From Dyella amyloliquefaciens (GTDB lineage Bacteria; Pseudomonadota; Gammaproteobacteria; Xanthomonadales; Rhodanobacteraceae): a stretch of 64,000 nt of DNA. The position numbers were made by a program, and so were the translations under genes. Numbering within the stretch: position 1 is the stretch's first letter; each line of letters starts with the position of its first letter. Below are positions 1 to 7,886 of the stretch, piece by piece. The DNA lies in assembly GCF_004296575.1 (NCBI RefSeq), contig NZ_SAYT01000002.1:611313-675312 (forward strand), read 5' to 3'. Under the pieces are notes generated by a model. It saw only the letters and a list, made by a program, of their open reading frames with translations. It did no database searches and had not been told where the DNA came from.

Positions 1-1140
1 CTTGCCAGACATGCCCGAGATCTGCCAATCCAGGGTCTTGTCGATGAGCGGCATGATCGCGCCCAGACCCCAGCCACCGCCGTAGGTGTCGTGGTTCTGG
101 TACGAGCCGTTGACGGCATAACGGTTGTAGAAGGCGCGGCCCAGGCCGAACACTTCGTAATGACCAAAGCCCGGATCGGCGGCGAACTTCACGATCACGT
201 CCGGCATGTGGTTGAGCGACAGCGTGTTGGCCGAGTCGAAGCCCGAGCCTGCACCGATGTTGTAAGCCGTCTGCTGCACCGGCGCATTGGCCTGGTTCGG
301 GCTGGAGTAGAACGTGGTCTGCGGATTCTCGAGCGAGATACCCAGCCAGTACTTCTTGTCCCAATCCTTGACCAGGCGGATCTGCGCCTGACGCGCCCAG
401 GTGAAGCCCGGGATGTACTGTGCGTCGATCTGCGGCGGCATCTGCTCGGTGCGCGGGATGATGCCCTTGGCGTTGAGCGTCAGCAGCGACCAGTTCTGGC
501 CGGCCAGCAGGTGCAGGCCTTCGTTGTCCCAGTCGGAGGTCATGTAGACGTTGCGCATGCGCGGATTGAACGAGTTGGACTCGTTCGAGTTCGCGGTCTG
601 GGCGCCGCCCAGGAAGTCCATTTCGATGTAACCGGCGAGATGGGTGTTCGGGTTCACGTCACCCTGCGCGAGGGCCGACAGGCGGCTCTGGCGGGCGCTC
701 ATGCGGAACTCGCTCATGTGCGCGGTCTGCACGTTCTTGTACGGCATCGCGCTGTAGTTGGAGGCGATGTCCGCGCCTTCCTGGGCCGAACGGTAGATCG
801 TTTCAGCCGCCAGGAAGCCACCGAGCGTGATGTTCACGCCCTTGTAGGCGATCTTGTCAGCCGACTTCTTCACCTGGGTGTCGGTCGCGGCGACCTGTTT
901 CTGCACCTGCTCCACGGCCTGGCCGGTGGACACGTTGATGTCGGACTGAGCATCCGTACGCTGCTCCAGCTCGACCACCTTCGCCTGCAGGGCCTGCAAC
1001 TGGGCCTTCAGCGCTTCGATTTCAGCGGACTGCGACGACTGCGTGGTCTTCGAGTTCGCCTGGGCCGGATCGGCCATCACGTGAAAGCTGGTAACGCCCA
1101 AACCGGCAGCAACGGCTACCGCGAGCAACTTGGAACGCAT
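1..1140 (-). CDS. Outer-membrane porin, DcaP-like, 3' end outside window
   Basis: Only the first 380 codons are present; the frame is open to the left edge, so the C-terminus is missing. The ATG at 1140 is followed by a signal peptide (about residues 1-22, basic start MRSK then a hydrophobic core). Next comes a predicted coiled coil (about residues 33-90, with repeats such as [18 protein letters not shown]). From about residue 97 the sequence alternates aromatic and small residues as in a beta-barrel. An N-terminal coiled coil before the barrel is typical of DcaP-type trimeric porins, which move small solutes across the outer membrane. The substrate cannot be read from sequence. A Pho-box-like sequence lies about 107 bp upstream, so it may belong to the phosphate regulon with the neighbouring pst genes. 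The family call is by overall pattern and is moderately sure. Confidence 0.75.
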   Translation of the reverse strand, partial: MRSKLLAVAVAAGLGVTSFHVMADPAQANSKTTQSSQSAEIEALKAQLQALQAKVVELEQRTDAQSDINVSTGQAVEQVQKQVAATDTQVKKSADKIAYKGVNITLGGFLAAETIYRSAQEGADIASNYSAMPYKNVQTAHMSEFRMSARQSRLSALAQGDVNPNTHLAGYIEMDFLGGAQTANSNESNSFNPRMRNVYMTSDWDNEGLHLLAGQNWSLLTLNAKGIIPRTEQMPPQIDAQYIPGFTWARQAQIRLVKDWDKKYWLGISLENPQTTFYSSPNQANAPVQQTAYNIGAGSGFDSANTLSLNHMPDVIVKFAADPGFGHYEVFGLGRAFYNRYAVNGSYQNHDTYGGGWGLGAIMPLIDKTLDWQISGMSGK

Positions 1141-1246
1141 GGATATTCTCCGCATGTAGGTAGGAACCACCTGGACCGCCCCCTTTCGATCTCCGGCCGT
1201 CCAAGCACGATCGGAGCGCAGGATGCGGCCGCGTCTTTACCGTTAG

Positions 1247-1264
1247 ATGCACGTTATGTGACAG
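1247..1264 (-). promoter_or_regulatory. Candidate Pho box upstream of the porin
   Basis: On the minus strand this reads CTGTCACATAACGTGCAT. It has the 7-4-7 layout of the enterobacterial Pho box (CTGTCAT-AWAW-CTGTCAY). The first half and the AT spacer fit well; the second half matches 4 of 7. Read as PhoB 11-mers, CTGTCACATAA is followed directly by CGTGCATCTAA. It lies about 107 bp before the porin start. PhoB control is inferred from the motif and from the nearby pst operon. Confidence 0.45.
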
Positions 1265-1368
1265 AACCAAGACATCGGTCTGCTGGAGCCCGCCAACGGA
1301 GAGCTAACGAGCGCCCTGCCCTGAGCACCGGGCCACGGCCACCTGGCAGTGGCTGCTATGCTTGCGGG

Positions 1369-2028
1369 ATGGAAAACCTCTGCAACAGCATGGCCGGCCG
1401 CATGGCCGAGCGCTTTCGCGGCTTCCTGCCGGTCATCGTGGACGTGGAAACCGGTGGCTTCGACTCCGAGCGCGACGCGCTGCTGGAAATCGCCGCCGTC
1501 ATCCTGCGCATGACACCCGAAGGCTATCTGCAGCCGATGCCCGCCGTGGCGGCCCATGTGGAGCCGTTTCCCGGCGCCAACATCGATCCGCGTGCGCTGG
1601 AAATCACCGGTATCGACCCGGACAACCCGCTGCGCGGCGCGCTGGACGAGCGTCTGGCGCTGGACCACGTGTTCAAGCCCATCCGCGACGCCATGCGTGA
1701 CATGGATTGCCAGCGCGCCATCCTGGTGGGGCACAACGCGGCCTTTGACCTGGGTTTCCTCAATGCCGCGGTGCGCCGCGTGGGGCACAAGCGCAACCCC
1801 TTCCACCCCTTCAGCTGCTTCGATACCGCCACCCTGAGCGGCCTGGCATTCGGCCAGACGGTGCTCAGCAAGGCCGTGCAGGCGGCTGGCATTCCTTTTG
1901 ATACGCGCGAGGCGCACTCGGCCATTTACGACGCCGAGCGCACGGCCGAACTGTTCTGCACCATCGTCAACCGCTGGCGCCGCCTCGAGGTATTCGAGCG
2001 CGAGCAGATCGGCATTGAGTCGATGTAA
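1369..2028 (+). CDS. rnt: Ribonuclease T, 3'-5' exoribonuclease
   Basis: This 219-residue protein is the DEDD-family exonuclease that trims 3' ends of tRNA and other stable RNAs. The sequence closely follows E. coli RNase T. Exo I is [20 protein letters not shown] (about residues 25-44, carrying the catalytic D and E). Further motifs are [12 protein letters not shown] (Exo II), [19 protein letters not shown], and [15 protein letters not shown] (Exo III with the general-base His and the last Asp). The reading frame is open far upstream, but homology begins only at the ATG at 1369 or the in-frame ATGs at 1390 and 1402. The porin is divergently transcribed on the left. The pst operon follows after about 190 bp, with a probable terminator between. 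Confidence 0.95.
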   Translation: MENLCNSMAGRMAERFRGFLPVIVDVETGGFDSERDALLEIAAVILRMTPEGYLQPMPAVAAHVEPFPGANIDPRALEITGIDPDNPLRGALDERLALDHVFKPIRDAMRDMDCQRAILVGHNAAFDLGFLNAAVRRVGHKRNPFHPFSCFDTATLSGLAFGQTVLSKAVQAAGIPFDTREAHSAIYDAERTAELFCTIVNRWRRLEVFEREQIGIESM

Positions 2029-2035
2029 AGGCAAA

Positions 2036-2079
2036 AGCCGCCCCGGGGGCGTTTCCGGGGTGTCGCCTTAATCCCTTTT
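2036..2079 (+). terminator. Probable rho-independent terminator after rnt
   Basis: Just after the rnt stop there is a GC-rich hairpin (CCCCGG near 2042 pairing with CCGGGG near 2055, with flanking partial pairing GGCG/TCGCC). It is followed by CTTTTTTAT. The stem is imperfect, so the exact limits are uncertain. Confidence 0.5.
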
Positions 2080-2090
2080 TTATCAGCGCC

Positions 2091-2127
2091 ATATGACAAG
2101 TCTTGCGCATTGTCATATAGCTGAAAC
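2091..2127 (+). promoter_or_regulatory. Pho box region controlling pst operon
   Basis: TTGTCATATAGCTGAAAC (2110-2127) fits the Pho box 7-4-7 pattern well. It continues in 11-base steps (CTGAAACATTG, then AACTCATTTCA, then TTGCAAC), as expected for tandem PhoB binding. A second half-box in the opposite orientation (CATATGACAA, 2094-2103) makes an inverted repeat with TTGTCATATAG. It lies 88 bp before the pstS start. PhoB-P activation at low phosphate is established for pst operons; the exact sites here are inferred. Confidence 0.7.
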
Positions 2128-2214
2128 ATTGAACTCATTTCATTGCAACACGGCACGCATGAAATAGCGGCGGGCGGGAATCCCCCGAGACCCTTATCGC
2201 TCAAAGGAGCCACC

Positions 2215-3237
2215 GTGTTGACCTCAACCAAATACCTCACCACCGCCGTGTTCGCCGCGGCCTCGATGTTCGGCATGGCCGCACAGGCCACCGACATCAC
2301 GGGCGCTGGCTCGAGCTTCGTCTACCCGGTGCTCTCGAAGTGGTCCGCGGGCTATGCCGAGAAGACCGGCAACAAGCTCAACTACCAGTCCGTCGGCTCG
2401 GGCGCCGGCGTGGCCCAGATCAAGGAAGGCACCATCGACTTCGGCGCGACCGACGCACCGGTGAAGGCTGAAGACCTCGCGCAGTTCGGCCTGGGCCAGT
2501 TCCCGGTCGTGGTCGGCGGCATCGTGCCGGTGGTCAACATCAACGGCATCGAAGCCGGCCAGATCAAGCTGGACGGCGCCACGCTCGCCGACATCTTCCT
2601 CGGCAAGATCACGCAGTGGAACGATCCCAAGATCGCCGCGCTGAACGCCGGCCTGAACCTGCCGGCCGGCAAGATCACGGTCGTGCACCGCTCGGACGGT
2701 TCGGGCACCTCGTTCAACTTCACCAACTACCTGTCGAAGGTGAGCCCGGAATGGGCTGGCAAGGTGAAGTTCGGCACCGCCGTTGACTGGCCGACCGGCG
2801 TGGGCGGCAAGGGCAACGAAGGCGTGTCTCAGTACGTCAAGCAGATCAAGGGTTCGATCGGCTACGTCGAATACGCCTATGCCGTGAAGAACAAGATCAG
2901 CTGGGTGAACCTGAAGAACGCCGCTGGCCAGGTCATCGCGCCGAGCGCCGATGCCTTCGCCGCTGCCGCTGCCACCGCCGACTGGGGCAGCGCCAAGGAC
3001 TTCAACGTGATCATGACCAACGCGCCGGGTGCGCAGGCATGGCCGATCACCGCGACCACCTGGGTGGTGATGTACAAGAAGCCGAAGAACGCCGAGCACA
3101 CCAAGGTGGCCTTCGAATTCTTCAAGTGGGCGCTGGAGAACGGCCAGAAGGACGCCGCCTCGCTCGACTACGTCGCGCTGCCGGACAGCCTGGTCAAGAA
3201 GATCGAGGCTTACTGGAGCACCGAGTACAAGCACTAA
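2215..3237 (+). CDS. pstS: Phosphate ABC transporter, periplasmic phosphate-binding protein
   Basis: PstS captures phosphate in the periplasm and delivers it to PstCA. The start is the GTG at 2215, because AAAGGAG lies six bases upstream and the signal peptide begins right there (LTSTKYLTT..., cleavage after AAQA); in-frame codons further upstream look non-coding. The mature protein opens TDITGAGSSFVYPVLSKW and has the usual phosphate-contact segments SVGSGAGV, DFGATDAP and HRSDGSGTSFNFTNYL. At 340 residues it is close to E. coli PstS (346). It is the first gene of pstSCAB-phoU, behind the Pho boxes. A 187-bp gap with two strong hairpins separates it from pstC, which probably lets more PstS than channel be made. 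Confidence 0.97.
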   Translation: MLTSTKYLTTAVFAAASMFGMAAQATDITGAGSSFVYPVLSKWSAGYAEKTGNKLNYQSVGSGAGVAQIKEGTIDFGATDAPVKAEDLAQFGLGQFPVVVGGIVPVVNINGIEAGQIKLDGATLADIFLGKITQWNDPKIAALNAGLNLPAGKITVVHRSDGSGTSFNFTNYLSKVSPEWAGKVKFGTAVDWPTGVGGKGNEGVSQYVKQIKGSIGYVEYAYAVKNKISWVNLKNAAGQVIAPSADAFAAAAATADWGSAKDFNVIMTNAPGAQAWPITATTWVVMYKKPKNAEHTKVAFEFFKWALENGQKDAASLDYVALPDSLVKKIEAYWSTEYKH

Positions 3238-3249
3238 GGCGTCACGTCT

Positions 3250-3332
3250 CGCCGGTCATGCTACGGCAACCGGCGGGCCCTACCCTTGGACTTGATCGCA
3301 CGGCATGGCCGCCCGACTCACCTCGGGCGGCC
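3250..3332 (+). promoter_or_regulatory. Two hairpins between pstS and pstC
   Basis: The first hairpin pairs CGCCGGT (3250-3256) with ACCGGCG (3269-3275). The second is a perfect 10-bp stem, GGCCGCCCGA (3307-3316) with TCGGGCGGCC (3323-3332), with a 6-base loop, followed by TGTTGTTG rather than a T run. The position directly after pstS suggests mRNA 3'-end protection or partial termination, giving high PstS relative to PstCAB. This is an inference from structure and position. Confidence 0.5.
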
Positions 3333-3424
3333 TGTTGTTGAAAGGCGCCTCGCAACGGCGCATCGTCAATGATCGGCTGGGCCTGCATCGCCTGGCCGGC
3401 AGCCACGAGAGGGATCGCAATCAC

Positions 3425-4444
3425 ATGCAAGCGAATGTAGGCGCCGTCGCCTCGACCATGGTCCAGGAGGAACGCGCGCATCGCGATGCGCGACATGACC
3501 GCCTGTTCTCCTGGCTGCTCAAGGGTTGCGCGTTGCTCGTGCTGGCCAGCCTGCTCGGCGCGGCCGGCGCCACGCTGTGGGGCGGTCGCCACGCGTTCGC
3601 CACCTTCGGCTGGCATTTCCTGATCAGTTCGGCGTGGGATCCGAGTACGGATACCTACGGCGCGCTCGTTCCTGTCTACGGCACCATTGCCACCTCGGTG
3701 ATCGCCCTGATCATCGCCGTGCCGATCAGCTTCGGCGTCGCGCTCTATCTCTCCGAAGTGGCCCCCGCATGGCTGCGCACCCCGGTGGCTTCGGCCATCG
3801 AACTGCTCGCCGGCATCCCTTCGATCATCTATGGCATGTGGGGCCTCTTCATCTTTGCGCCCTTCTTCGCCGACCACATCAAGCCGTGGCTCACCAACTA
3901 CCTGGGCGACAAGCCCGACGACGGCAAGCTGTCGTGGGTGGCCGCGCACGTGCCCTTCATCGGCAAGCTGTTCGGCAGCGACTACCCGTTCGGCGCCAGC
4001 GTGCTCACCGCCGGCATTGTGCTGGCAGTGATGATCATCCCGTTCATCTCCTCAGTGATGCGCGAAGTGTTCCAGACGGTGCCGACGCGCCTGAAGGAGT
4101 CGGCCTATGCGCTGGGTTCCAGCACCTGGGAAGTGTCCTGGGACATCGTGCTGCCCTACACACGCTCGGCCGTAATCGGCGGCATCTTCCTCGGCCTCGG
4201 CCGCGCGCTGGGCGAGACGATGGCGGTGACCTTCGTGCTCGGCAACGCCATGCAGTTCTCTGCATCCATCCTCGATCCGGGTGCATCGATCGCCTCGACC
4301 ATCGCCAACCAGTTCAGCGAGGCCGCGGGCCTGCAGAAGTCCACGCTGATGGCGCTGGCGTTCCTGCTGTTCGTGGTGACCTTCATCGTGCTGCTGATCG
4401 CCCGCTGGATGCTGCGCCAGCTCGCCCACAAGGAGGGTCGCTGA
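3425..4444 (+). CDS. pstC: Phosphate ABC transporter permease PstC
   Basis: PstC is one of the two inner-membrane channel subunits of the phosphate transporter. The ATG at 3425 has a GAGAGGGA sequence 11 bases upstream; the frame stays open to 3305 but those residues do not resemble the family. The 339-residue protein has a first membrane segment at about residues 28-50, then the BPD permease core with YGTIATSVIALIIAVPISFG and, near the C-terminus, the EAA-loop-type segment LKESAYALGSSTWEVSWDIV and GLGRALGETMAVTFVLG. The stop overlaps the start of pstA by one base (TGATG), so translation is coupled. Confidence 0.95.
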   Translation: MQANVGAVASTMVQEERAHRDARHDRLFSWLLKGCALLVLASLLGAAGATLWGGRHAFATFGWHFLISSAWDPSTDTYGALVPVYGTIATSVIALIIAVPISFGVALYLSEVAPAWLRTPVASAIELLAGIPSIIYGMWGLFIFAPFFADHIKPWLTNYLGDKPDDGKLSWVAAHVPFIGKLFGSDYPFGASVLTAGIVLAVMIIPFISSVMREVFQTVPTRLKESAYALGSSTWEVSWDIVLPYTRSAVIGGIFLGLGRALGETMAVTFVLGNAMQFSASILDPGASIASTIANQFSEAAGLQKSTLMALAFLLFVVTFIVLLIARWMLRQLAHKEGR

Positions 4445-5319
4445 TGGCCGGCAATTCCAGCCTGTATCTGCGCCGCCGCTTCACCAACGCGCTGGCGCTG
4501 ACGCTCAGCACGATGGCCACGGTGCTTGGCCTGATTTTCCTGGCCTGGATCCTGTGGGAAACGCTGCGCCAGGGCCTCGGCGCCCTGACGCCCAAGCTGT
4601 TCACCAAGATCACCGCCTACGGCGAGGACGGCGGCCTGGCCAACGCCATGGTCGGCAGCCTGATCATCAATCTCATCGGCATCCTCATCGCCACGCCGAT
4701 CGGCGTGATGGCCGGTGCATGGCTGGCCGAGTACGCCAATCGCACGCGCCTGGGCGAGTCGATCCGCTTCCTCAACGACATCCTGCTGTCGGCGCCGTCG
4801 ATCGTGCTGGGCCTGTTCGTCTACACCATCATCGTGTTGCCGACCACGGCGCTCACCTCCGGCAACACCACCTTCTCCGGCCTGGCCGGCGGCGTGGCGC
4901 TGGCGCTGATCGCCCTGCCGGTGATCGTGCGCACCACCGACGAAATGCTGCGCCTGGTGCCCTCCACCCTGCGCGAAGCCTCGCTGTCGCTGGGCATCCC
5001 GCAGTGGAAGCTGACCACGCAGATCCTGGTGCGCTCGGCGCGCTCGGGCATCATCACCGGCGTACTGCTGGCGCTCGCGCGCATCAGCGGCGAAACCGCG
5101 CCACTGCTGTTCACTGCGTTCGGCAACAACTACATGACCGCCAACCCGATGGACAAGATGTCCAGCCTGCCCCAGGTGATCTACCAGTACGCCAACGATC
5201 CGGGCGAGGCGATGCACGCCATCGCCTGGGCCGGTGCGTTCGTGCTCACCATGTTCGTGCTGCTGCTGAGCCTTGCTTCCCGTCTGGTCCTTTCACGCAA
5301 CAAGGTGTCCCATGACTGA
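4444..5319 (+). CDS. pstA: Phosphate ABC transporter permease PstA
   Basis: PstA is the second channel subunit and partners PstC. It has 291 residues, near the usual 280-300. The start is fixed by the one-base overlap with pstC and by AGGAGGGT six bases upstream. The first membrane helix lies at about residues 14-40 ([18 protein letters not shown]). The BPD domain contains [33 protein letters not shown] and the coupling loop [20 protein letters not shown], followed by [19 protein letters not shown]. It overlaps pstB by eight bases, in keeping with a tightly coupled operon. Confidence 0.96.
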   Translation: MAGNSSLYLRRRFTNALALTLSTMATVLGLIFLAWILWETLRQGLGALTPKLFTKITAYGEDGGLANAMVGSLIINLIGILIATPIGVMAGAWLAEYANRTRLGESIRFLNDILLSAPSIVLGLFVYTIIVLPTTALTSGNTTFSGLAGGVALALIALPVIVRTTDEMLRLVPSTLREASLSLGIPQWKLTTQILVRSARSGIITGVLLALARISGETAPLLFTAFGNNYMTANPMDKMSSLPQVIYQYANDPGEAMHAIAWAGAFVLTMFVLLLSLASRLVLSRNKVSHD

Positions 5320-6127
5320 GTCCGCCGCCGCCGGCATCCATCCGCAGTCCGCGGCCACGCCTGCCCCGATCGCGCCCACCAAGATCCAGGTGCGCGACCT
5401 GCACTTCTACTACAACGGTTTCCATGCGCTGAAAGGCATCAGCATGGATATTCCGGAGAAGAAGGTGACGGCCATCATCGGCCCGTCCGGTTGCGGCAAG
5501 TCGACCCTGCTGCGCATCTTCAACCGCATTTATGCGATCTACCCGAAGCTGGAAGCCAAGGGCGAGATCGTGCTGGATGGCGAGAACATCCTCGACGCCA
5601 GCTATTCCATGAACCGCCTGCGCAGCAAGGTCGGCATGGTGTTCCAGAAGCCGGTGCCGTTCCCGATGACCATCTTCGAGAACGTGGCCTACGGCATCCG
5701 CCACCACGAGAAGCTCTCGCGCGCCGACATGGACATCCGCGTCGAGCAGGCGCTGCGCAGCGCCGCGCTGTGGGACGAAGTGAAGGACAAGCTCAAGCAG
5801 AGCGCGCTCGGCCTCTCCGGCGGCCAGCAGCAGCGCCTGTGCATCGCCCGCGGCATCGCGCTGAAGCCCGAAGTGCTGCTGCTGGACGAGCCGACCTCGG
5901 CACTGGACCCGATCGCCACCGGCCGCATCGAACAGCTGGTGGAAGAACTCAAGAACGAGTACACCATCGTCATCGTCACCCACAACATGCAGCAGGCGGC
6001 CCGCTGTTCGGACCTCACTGCCTTCATGTACCTGGGCGAGCTGATCGAGTTCGACCGTACCGAACAGATCTTCACCAAGCCGAGCAAGAAGCAGACCGAA
6101 GACTACATCACCGGTCGCTTCGGCTAA
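5312..6127 (+). CDS. pstB: Phosphate ABC transporter ATP-binding protein PstB
   Basis: PstB powers phosphate import by ATP hydrolysis and also helps signal phosphate status to PhoR through PhoU. It has 271 residues. Visible motifs are Walker [12 protein letters not shown] (about residues 57-67), the Q-loop [15 protein letters not shown], the ABC signature [16 protein letters not shown], Walker [14 protein letters not shown] and the switch His in [10 protein letters not shown]. The ATG at 5312 overlaps the pstA stop by eight bases (ATGACTGA). A short GC-rich interspersed repeat separates it from phoU. Confidence 0.97.
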   Translation: MTESAAAGIHPQSAATPAPIAPTKIQVRDLHFYYNGFHALKGISMDIPEKKVTAIIGPSGCGKSTLLRIFNRIYAIYPKLEAKGEIVLDGENILDASYSMNRLRSKVGMVFQKPVPFPMTIFENVAYGIRHHEKLSRADMDIRVEQALRSAALWDEVKDKLKQSALGLSGGQQQRLCIARGIALKPEVLLLDEPTSALDPIATGRIEQLVEELKNEYTIVIVTHNMQQAARCSDLTAFMYLGELIEFDRTEQIFTKPSKKQTEDYITGRFG

Positions 6128-6133
6128 CTTTAT

Positions 6134-6194
6134 CCCTCTCCCCTCTGGGCGACCCGAAGGTAGTCCCCGTGGGAGAGAGGGCTGGGGTGAGGGG
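6134..6194. repeat. Partial copy of repeat family B
   Basis: The segment starts CCCTCTCCC (6134-6142) and ends GTGGGAGAGAGGGCTGGGG followed by TGAGGGG. These are the same arms as the larger family B elements at 6986-7102 and 51804-51920. The transcript would fold into a hairpin between pstB and phoU, which could alter how much PhoU is made. No coding capacity is seen. Confidence 0.6.
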
Positions 6195-6245
6195 CCAGTC
6201 TTGCGGCAACCTTCACTTGCTCCAACTCATCGCACGAGAATCCAC

Positions 6246-6977
6246 ATGAGCGGCAGCAGCAAAGAACACATCATCAAGAGCTACGACGACGAGCTGACCC
6301 GCCTCACCGGCGAAATCGTTCGCATGGGCGAGCTCGCGGTGAGCCAGCTGGAAGCGGCCATCGACGTGATCGACCGCCGTGACGAGCGCGCCGCGCAGCA
6401 CGTGGTCAACAACGACGACGCCATCGACCTGCTGGAGCAGGAAATCAGCCACGACGTGGTACGCCTGCTGGCGCTGCGCGCGCCGATCGCCGGCGACCTG
6501 CGCAACGTGTTCGCGGCCCTGCGCATCGCGGCCGACATCGAGCGCATCGGCGACTACGCCGCCAACGTGGCCAAGCGCTCCATCCCGCTGTCGATGGTGG
6601 CGCCGGTCAGCCCGACCAGCGGCCTGGGCTACCTCGCCGAACTGGCCGCGCAGGAAGTGCGCGACGTGCTGATCGCCTACCGCGACCGCGACGCCGAACG
6701 TGCTTACCAGGTGTGGAAGGACGACGCCGAGCTGGACGAAGCCTATACCGGCTATTTCCGCCAGCTGCTCACCTACATGATGGAAGACCCGCGCAACATC
6801 ACGCCGTGCACGCACCTGCTGTTCATGGCGAAGAACATCGAGCGCATCGGCGATCACGCGACGAACATCGCCGAAAGCATCTGGTATCAGGTCAACGGCG
6901 AACCGCTGACGGCGCAGCGCGCCAAGCGTGATTTCACCTCGAATCCCGAGCTGACCAAGCTGGGCAACAAGGACTGA
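6246..6977 (+). CDS. phoU: Phosphate signalling protein PhoU
   Basis: PhoU is a cytoplasmic protein that links PstB to the PhoR kinase and holds the Pho response off when phosphate is plentiful. The 243-residue protein shows the two PhoU repeats. Each carries the metal-binding-type signature: AADIERIGDYAANVAKRS at about residues 96-113 and AKNIERIGDHATNIAES near residue 200. The ATG at 6246 is chosen because SGSSKEHIIKSYDDELTRL matches the family start; the extra open frame before it lies in repeat DNA. It is the last gene of the pst operon. phoB and phoR are not in this window. Confidence 0.97.
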   Translation: MSGSSKEHIIKSYDDELTRLTGEIVRMGELAVSQLEAAIDVIDRRDERAAQHVVNNDDAIDLLEQEISHDVVRLLALRAPIAGDLRNVFAALRIAADIERIGDYAANVAKRSIPLSMVAPVSPTSGLGYLAELAAQEVRDVLIAYRDRDAERAYQVWKDDAELDEAYTGYFRQLLTYMMEDPRNITPCTHLLFMAKNIERIGDHATNIAESIWYQVNGEPLTAQRAKRDFTSNPELTKLGNKD

Positions 6978-6985
6978 TCTCTGAG

Positions 6986-7102
6986 CCCCTCTCCCATTGG
7001 GAGAGGGGTTGGGGAGAGGGTGCGAGGCTTGCGTAGCCTCCCACCCTTCGCTTCGCCCGCACCCTCATCCGCCTACCGGCACCTTCTCCCGCAGGGAGAA
7101 GG
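6986..7102. repeat. Composite interspersed repeat, family B copy 1
   Basis: This element has three hairpins in a row. CCCCTCTCCC/GGGAGAGGGG (6986-7008) has a 3-base loop, GAGGCT/AGCCTC spans 7024-7040, and CCTTCTCCC/GGGAGAAGG spans 7082-7102. The whole unit reappears in inverted orientation at 51804-51920 with high similarity, including the CCCGCACCCTCATCCG-type spacer. It sits between the converging phoU and gdx genes, so it may also end transcription. It resembles bacterial REP/BIME-type elements. Confidence 0.75.
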
Positions 7103-7151
7103 ATTCCTCCGTTCATGCTCAATGAAAGATGGGAATTAGTCGTCTCCGGCG

Positions 7152-7472
7152 TCAATGCCCACTGGTGATCTTCAACCCCACCATCCCCAACACCACCAGC
7201 CCGACGCACGCCAACCGCAACGGCGACGCCGAATCGCCAAACAACACGATACCGAGCAGCACCGCGCCCACCGCGCCGATACCGGTCCAGATCGCATAAG
7301 CCGTCCCGATCGGCAGCGTCTTCACTGCCATCGCCAGCAGAATGATGCTGGCCGTCATCGCCGACACAGTGACCACACTGGGCCACAACCGGCTGAAACC
7401 TTCGGTGTATTTGAGCCCCACCGCCCAGACCACTTCAAACAGTCCGGCAAGGGCAAGATAGATCCAGGGCAT
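7152..7472 (-). CDS. gdx: Guanidinium exporter, SMR family
   Basis: This 106-residue protein has four membrane helices and is very close to E. coli SugE/Gdx: it shares [30 protein letters not shown] and a C-terminal VLGMVGLK-type segment. The membrane-embedded Glu of the family is present in [12 protein letters not shown]. Family knowledge: Gdx exchanges guanidinium ion for protons. The start is the ATG at 7472, with AGAGGA eight bases upstream. A longer open frame from 7523 would read through the riboswitch and is rejected. The upstream guanidine-II riboswitch strongly supports guanidinium as the substrate, rather than the broad drug range of EmrE-type relatives. Confidence 0.95.
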   Translation of the reverse strand: MPWIYLALAGLFEVVWAVGLKYTEGFSRLWPSVVTVSAMTASIILLAMAVKTLPIGTAYAIWTGIGAVGAVLLGIVLFGDSASPLRLACVGLVVLGMVGLKITSGH

Positions 7473-7493
7473 GAGACTGCTCCTCTGGAAAGA

Positions 7494-7540
7494 GCAGGGT
7501 CGTCCCCGCGATAAAGCATGCATGCGGGGCCGTCCCCGCA
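7494..7540 (-). promoter_or_regulatory. Guanidine-II riboswitch (mini-ykkC) before gdx
   Basis: On the minus strand two hairpins carry the diagnostic ACGR tetraloop. The first is TGCGGGG-ACGG-CCCCGCA (7540-7523). The second is GCGGGG-ACGA-CCCTGC (7509-7494), which includes one G-T pair. They are joined by a 13-base AT-rich linker, and the gdx ribosome site follows seven bases after the second hairpin. Two such hairpins directly ahead of an SMR exporter are the textbook mini-ykkC arrangement. Guanidine binding to both loops is expected to relieve inhibition of translation. Confidence 0.93.
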
Positions 7541-7565
7541 GACTGGCCCCATTGCAGGGCCAGTC
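7541..7565 (-). other. 9-bp hairpin abutting the guanidine-II riboswitch
   Basis: GACTGGCCC (7541-7549) pairs perfectly with GGGCCAGTC (7557-7565) around a 7-base loop. It lies between the stop of the small membrane protein gene and the first riboswitch hairpin. There is no T run on either side, so it is not a classic terminator. It may insulate the riboswitch or stabilise the upstream mRNA. Confidence 0.5.
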
Positions 7566-7598
7566 ACGTCATTCTACATGAGCCGCCTGAATGCCCTT

Positions 7599-7886
7599 TC
7601 AGGATGTGATCTTGCTGCCCAGCTCACGGGCCTCGCGCCGTGCGCGAGCGGAATGCACGATGCCGTAGACGCCGATGACGATCCACGCGACCTGCATCAG
7701 GAACGCGGGCCAGTTCATCGCTACGCCGAACACCAGCGACAGGATCACCCCCAGCGCACCCAGTACGTTCATCAGCTGGTACAGCAAGCCGTTGCCGTGC
7801 AGCTTGTGGGCCTGCAGCAACAGGAACGCGAGCAATACCAGCACCACGCCGACATAACCACACCAGTCATGCCACAGGAAGGTCAT
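7599..7886 (-). CDS. Small membrane protein, CBU_0592-like
   Basis: This 95-residue protein has three hydrophobic stretches: about residues 10-24 (YVGVVLVLLAFLLLQ), 33-55 (GLLYQLMNVLGALGVILSLV) and 60-78 (PAFLMQVAWIVIGVYGIV). The tail is charged (SARARREARE). The pattern resembles the CBU_0592 family of uncharacterised inner-membrane proteins, for which no function is known to me. The ATG at 7886 overlaps the rlmB stop by four bases (ATGA), so it is translated from the rnr-rlmB transcript. The family assignment is by pattern only. Confidence 0.7.
   Translation of the reverse strand: MTFLWHDWCGYVGVVLVLLAFLLLQAHKLHGNGLLYQLMNVLGALGVILSLVFGVAMNWPAFLMQVAWIVIGVYGIVHSARARREARELGSKITS

Noticed and set aside
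91-1368. Upstream extension of the rnt frame
   Set aside because: It is antisense to the porin and its promoter; RNase T homology begins only at 1369.
7473-7523. Longer start for gdx
   Set aside because: The extra codons are inside the guanidine-II riboswitch.
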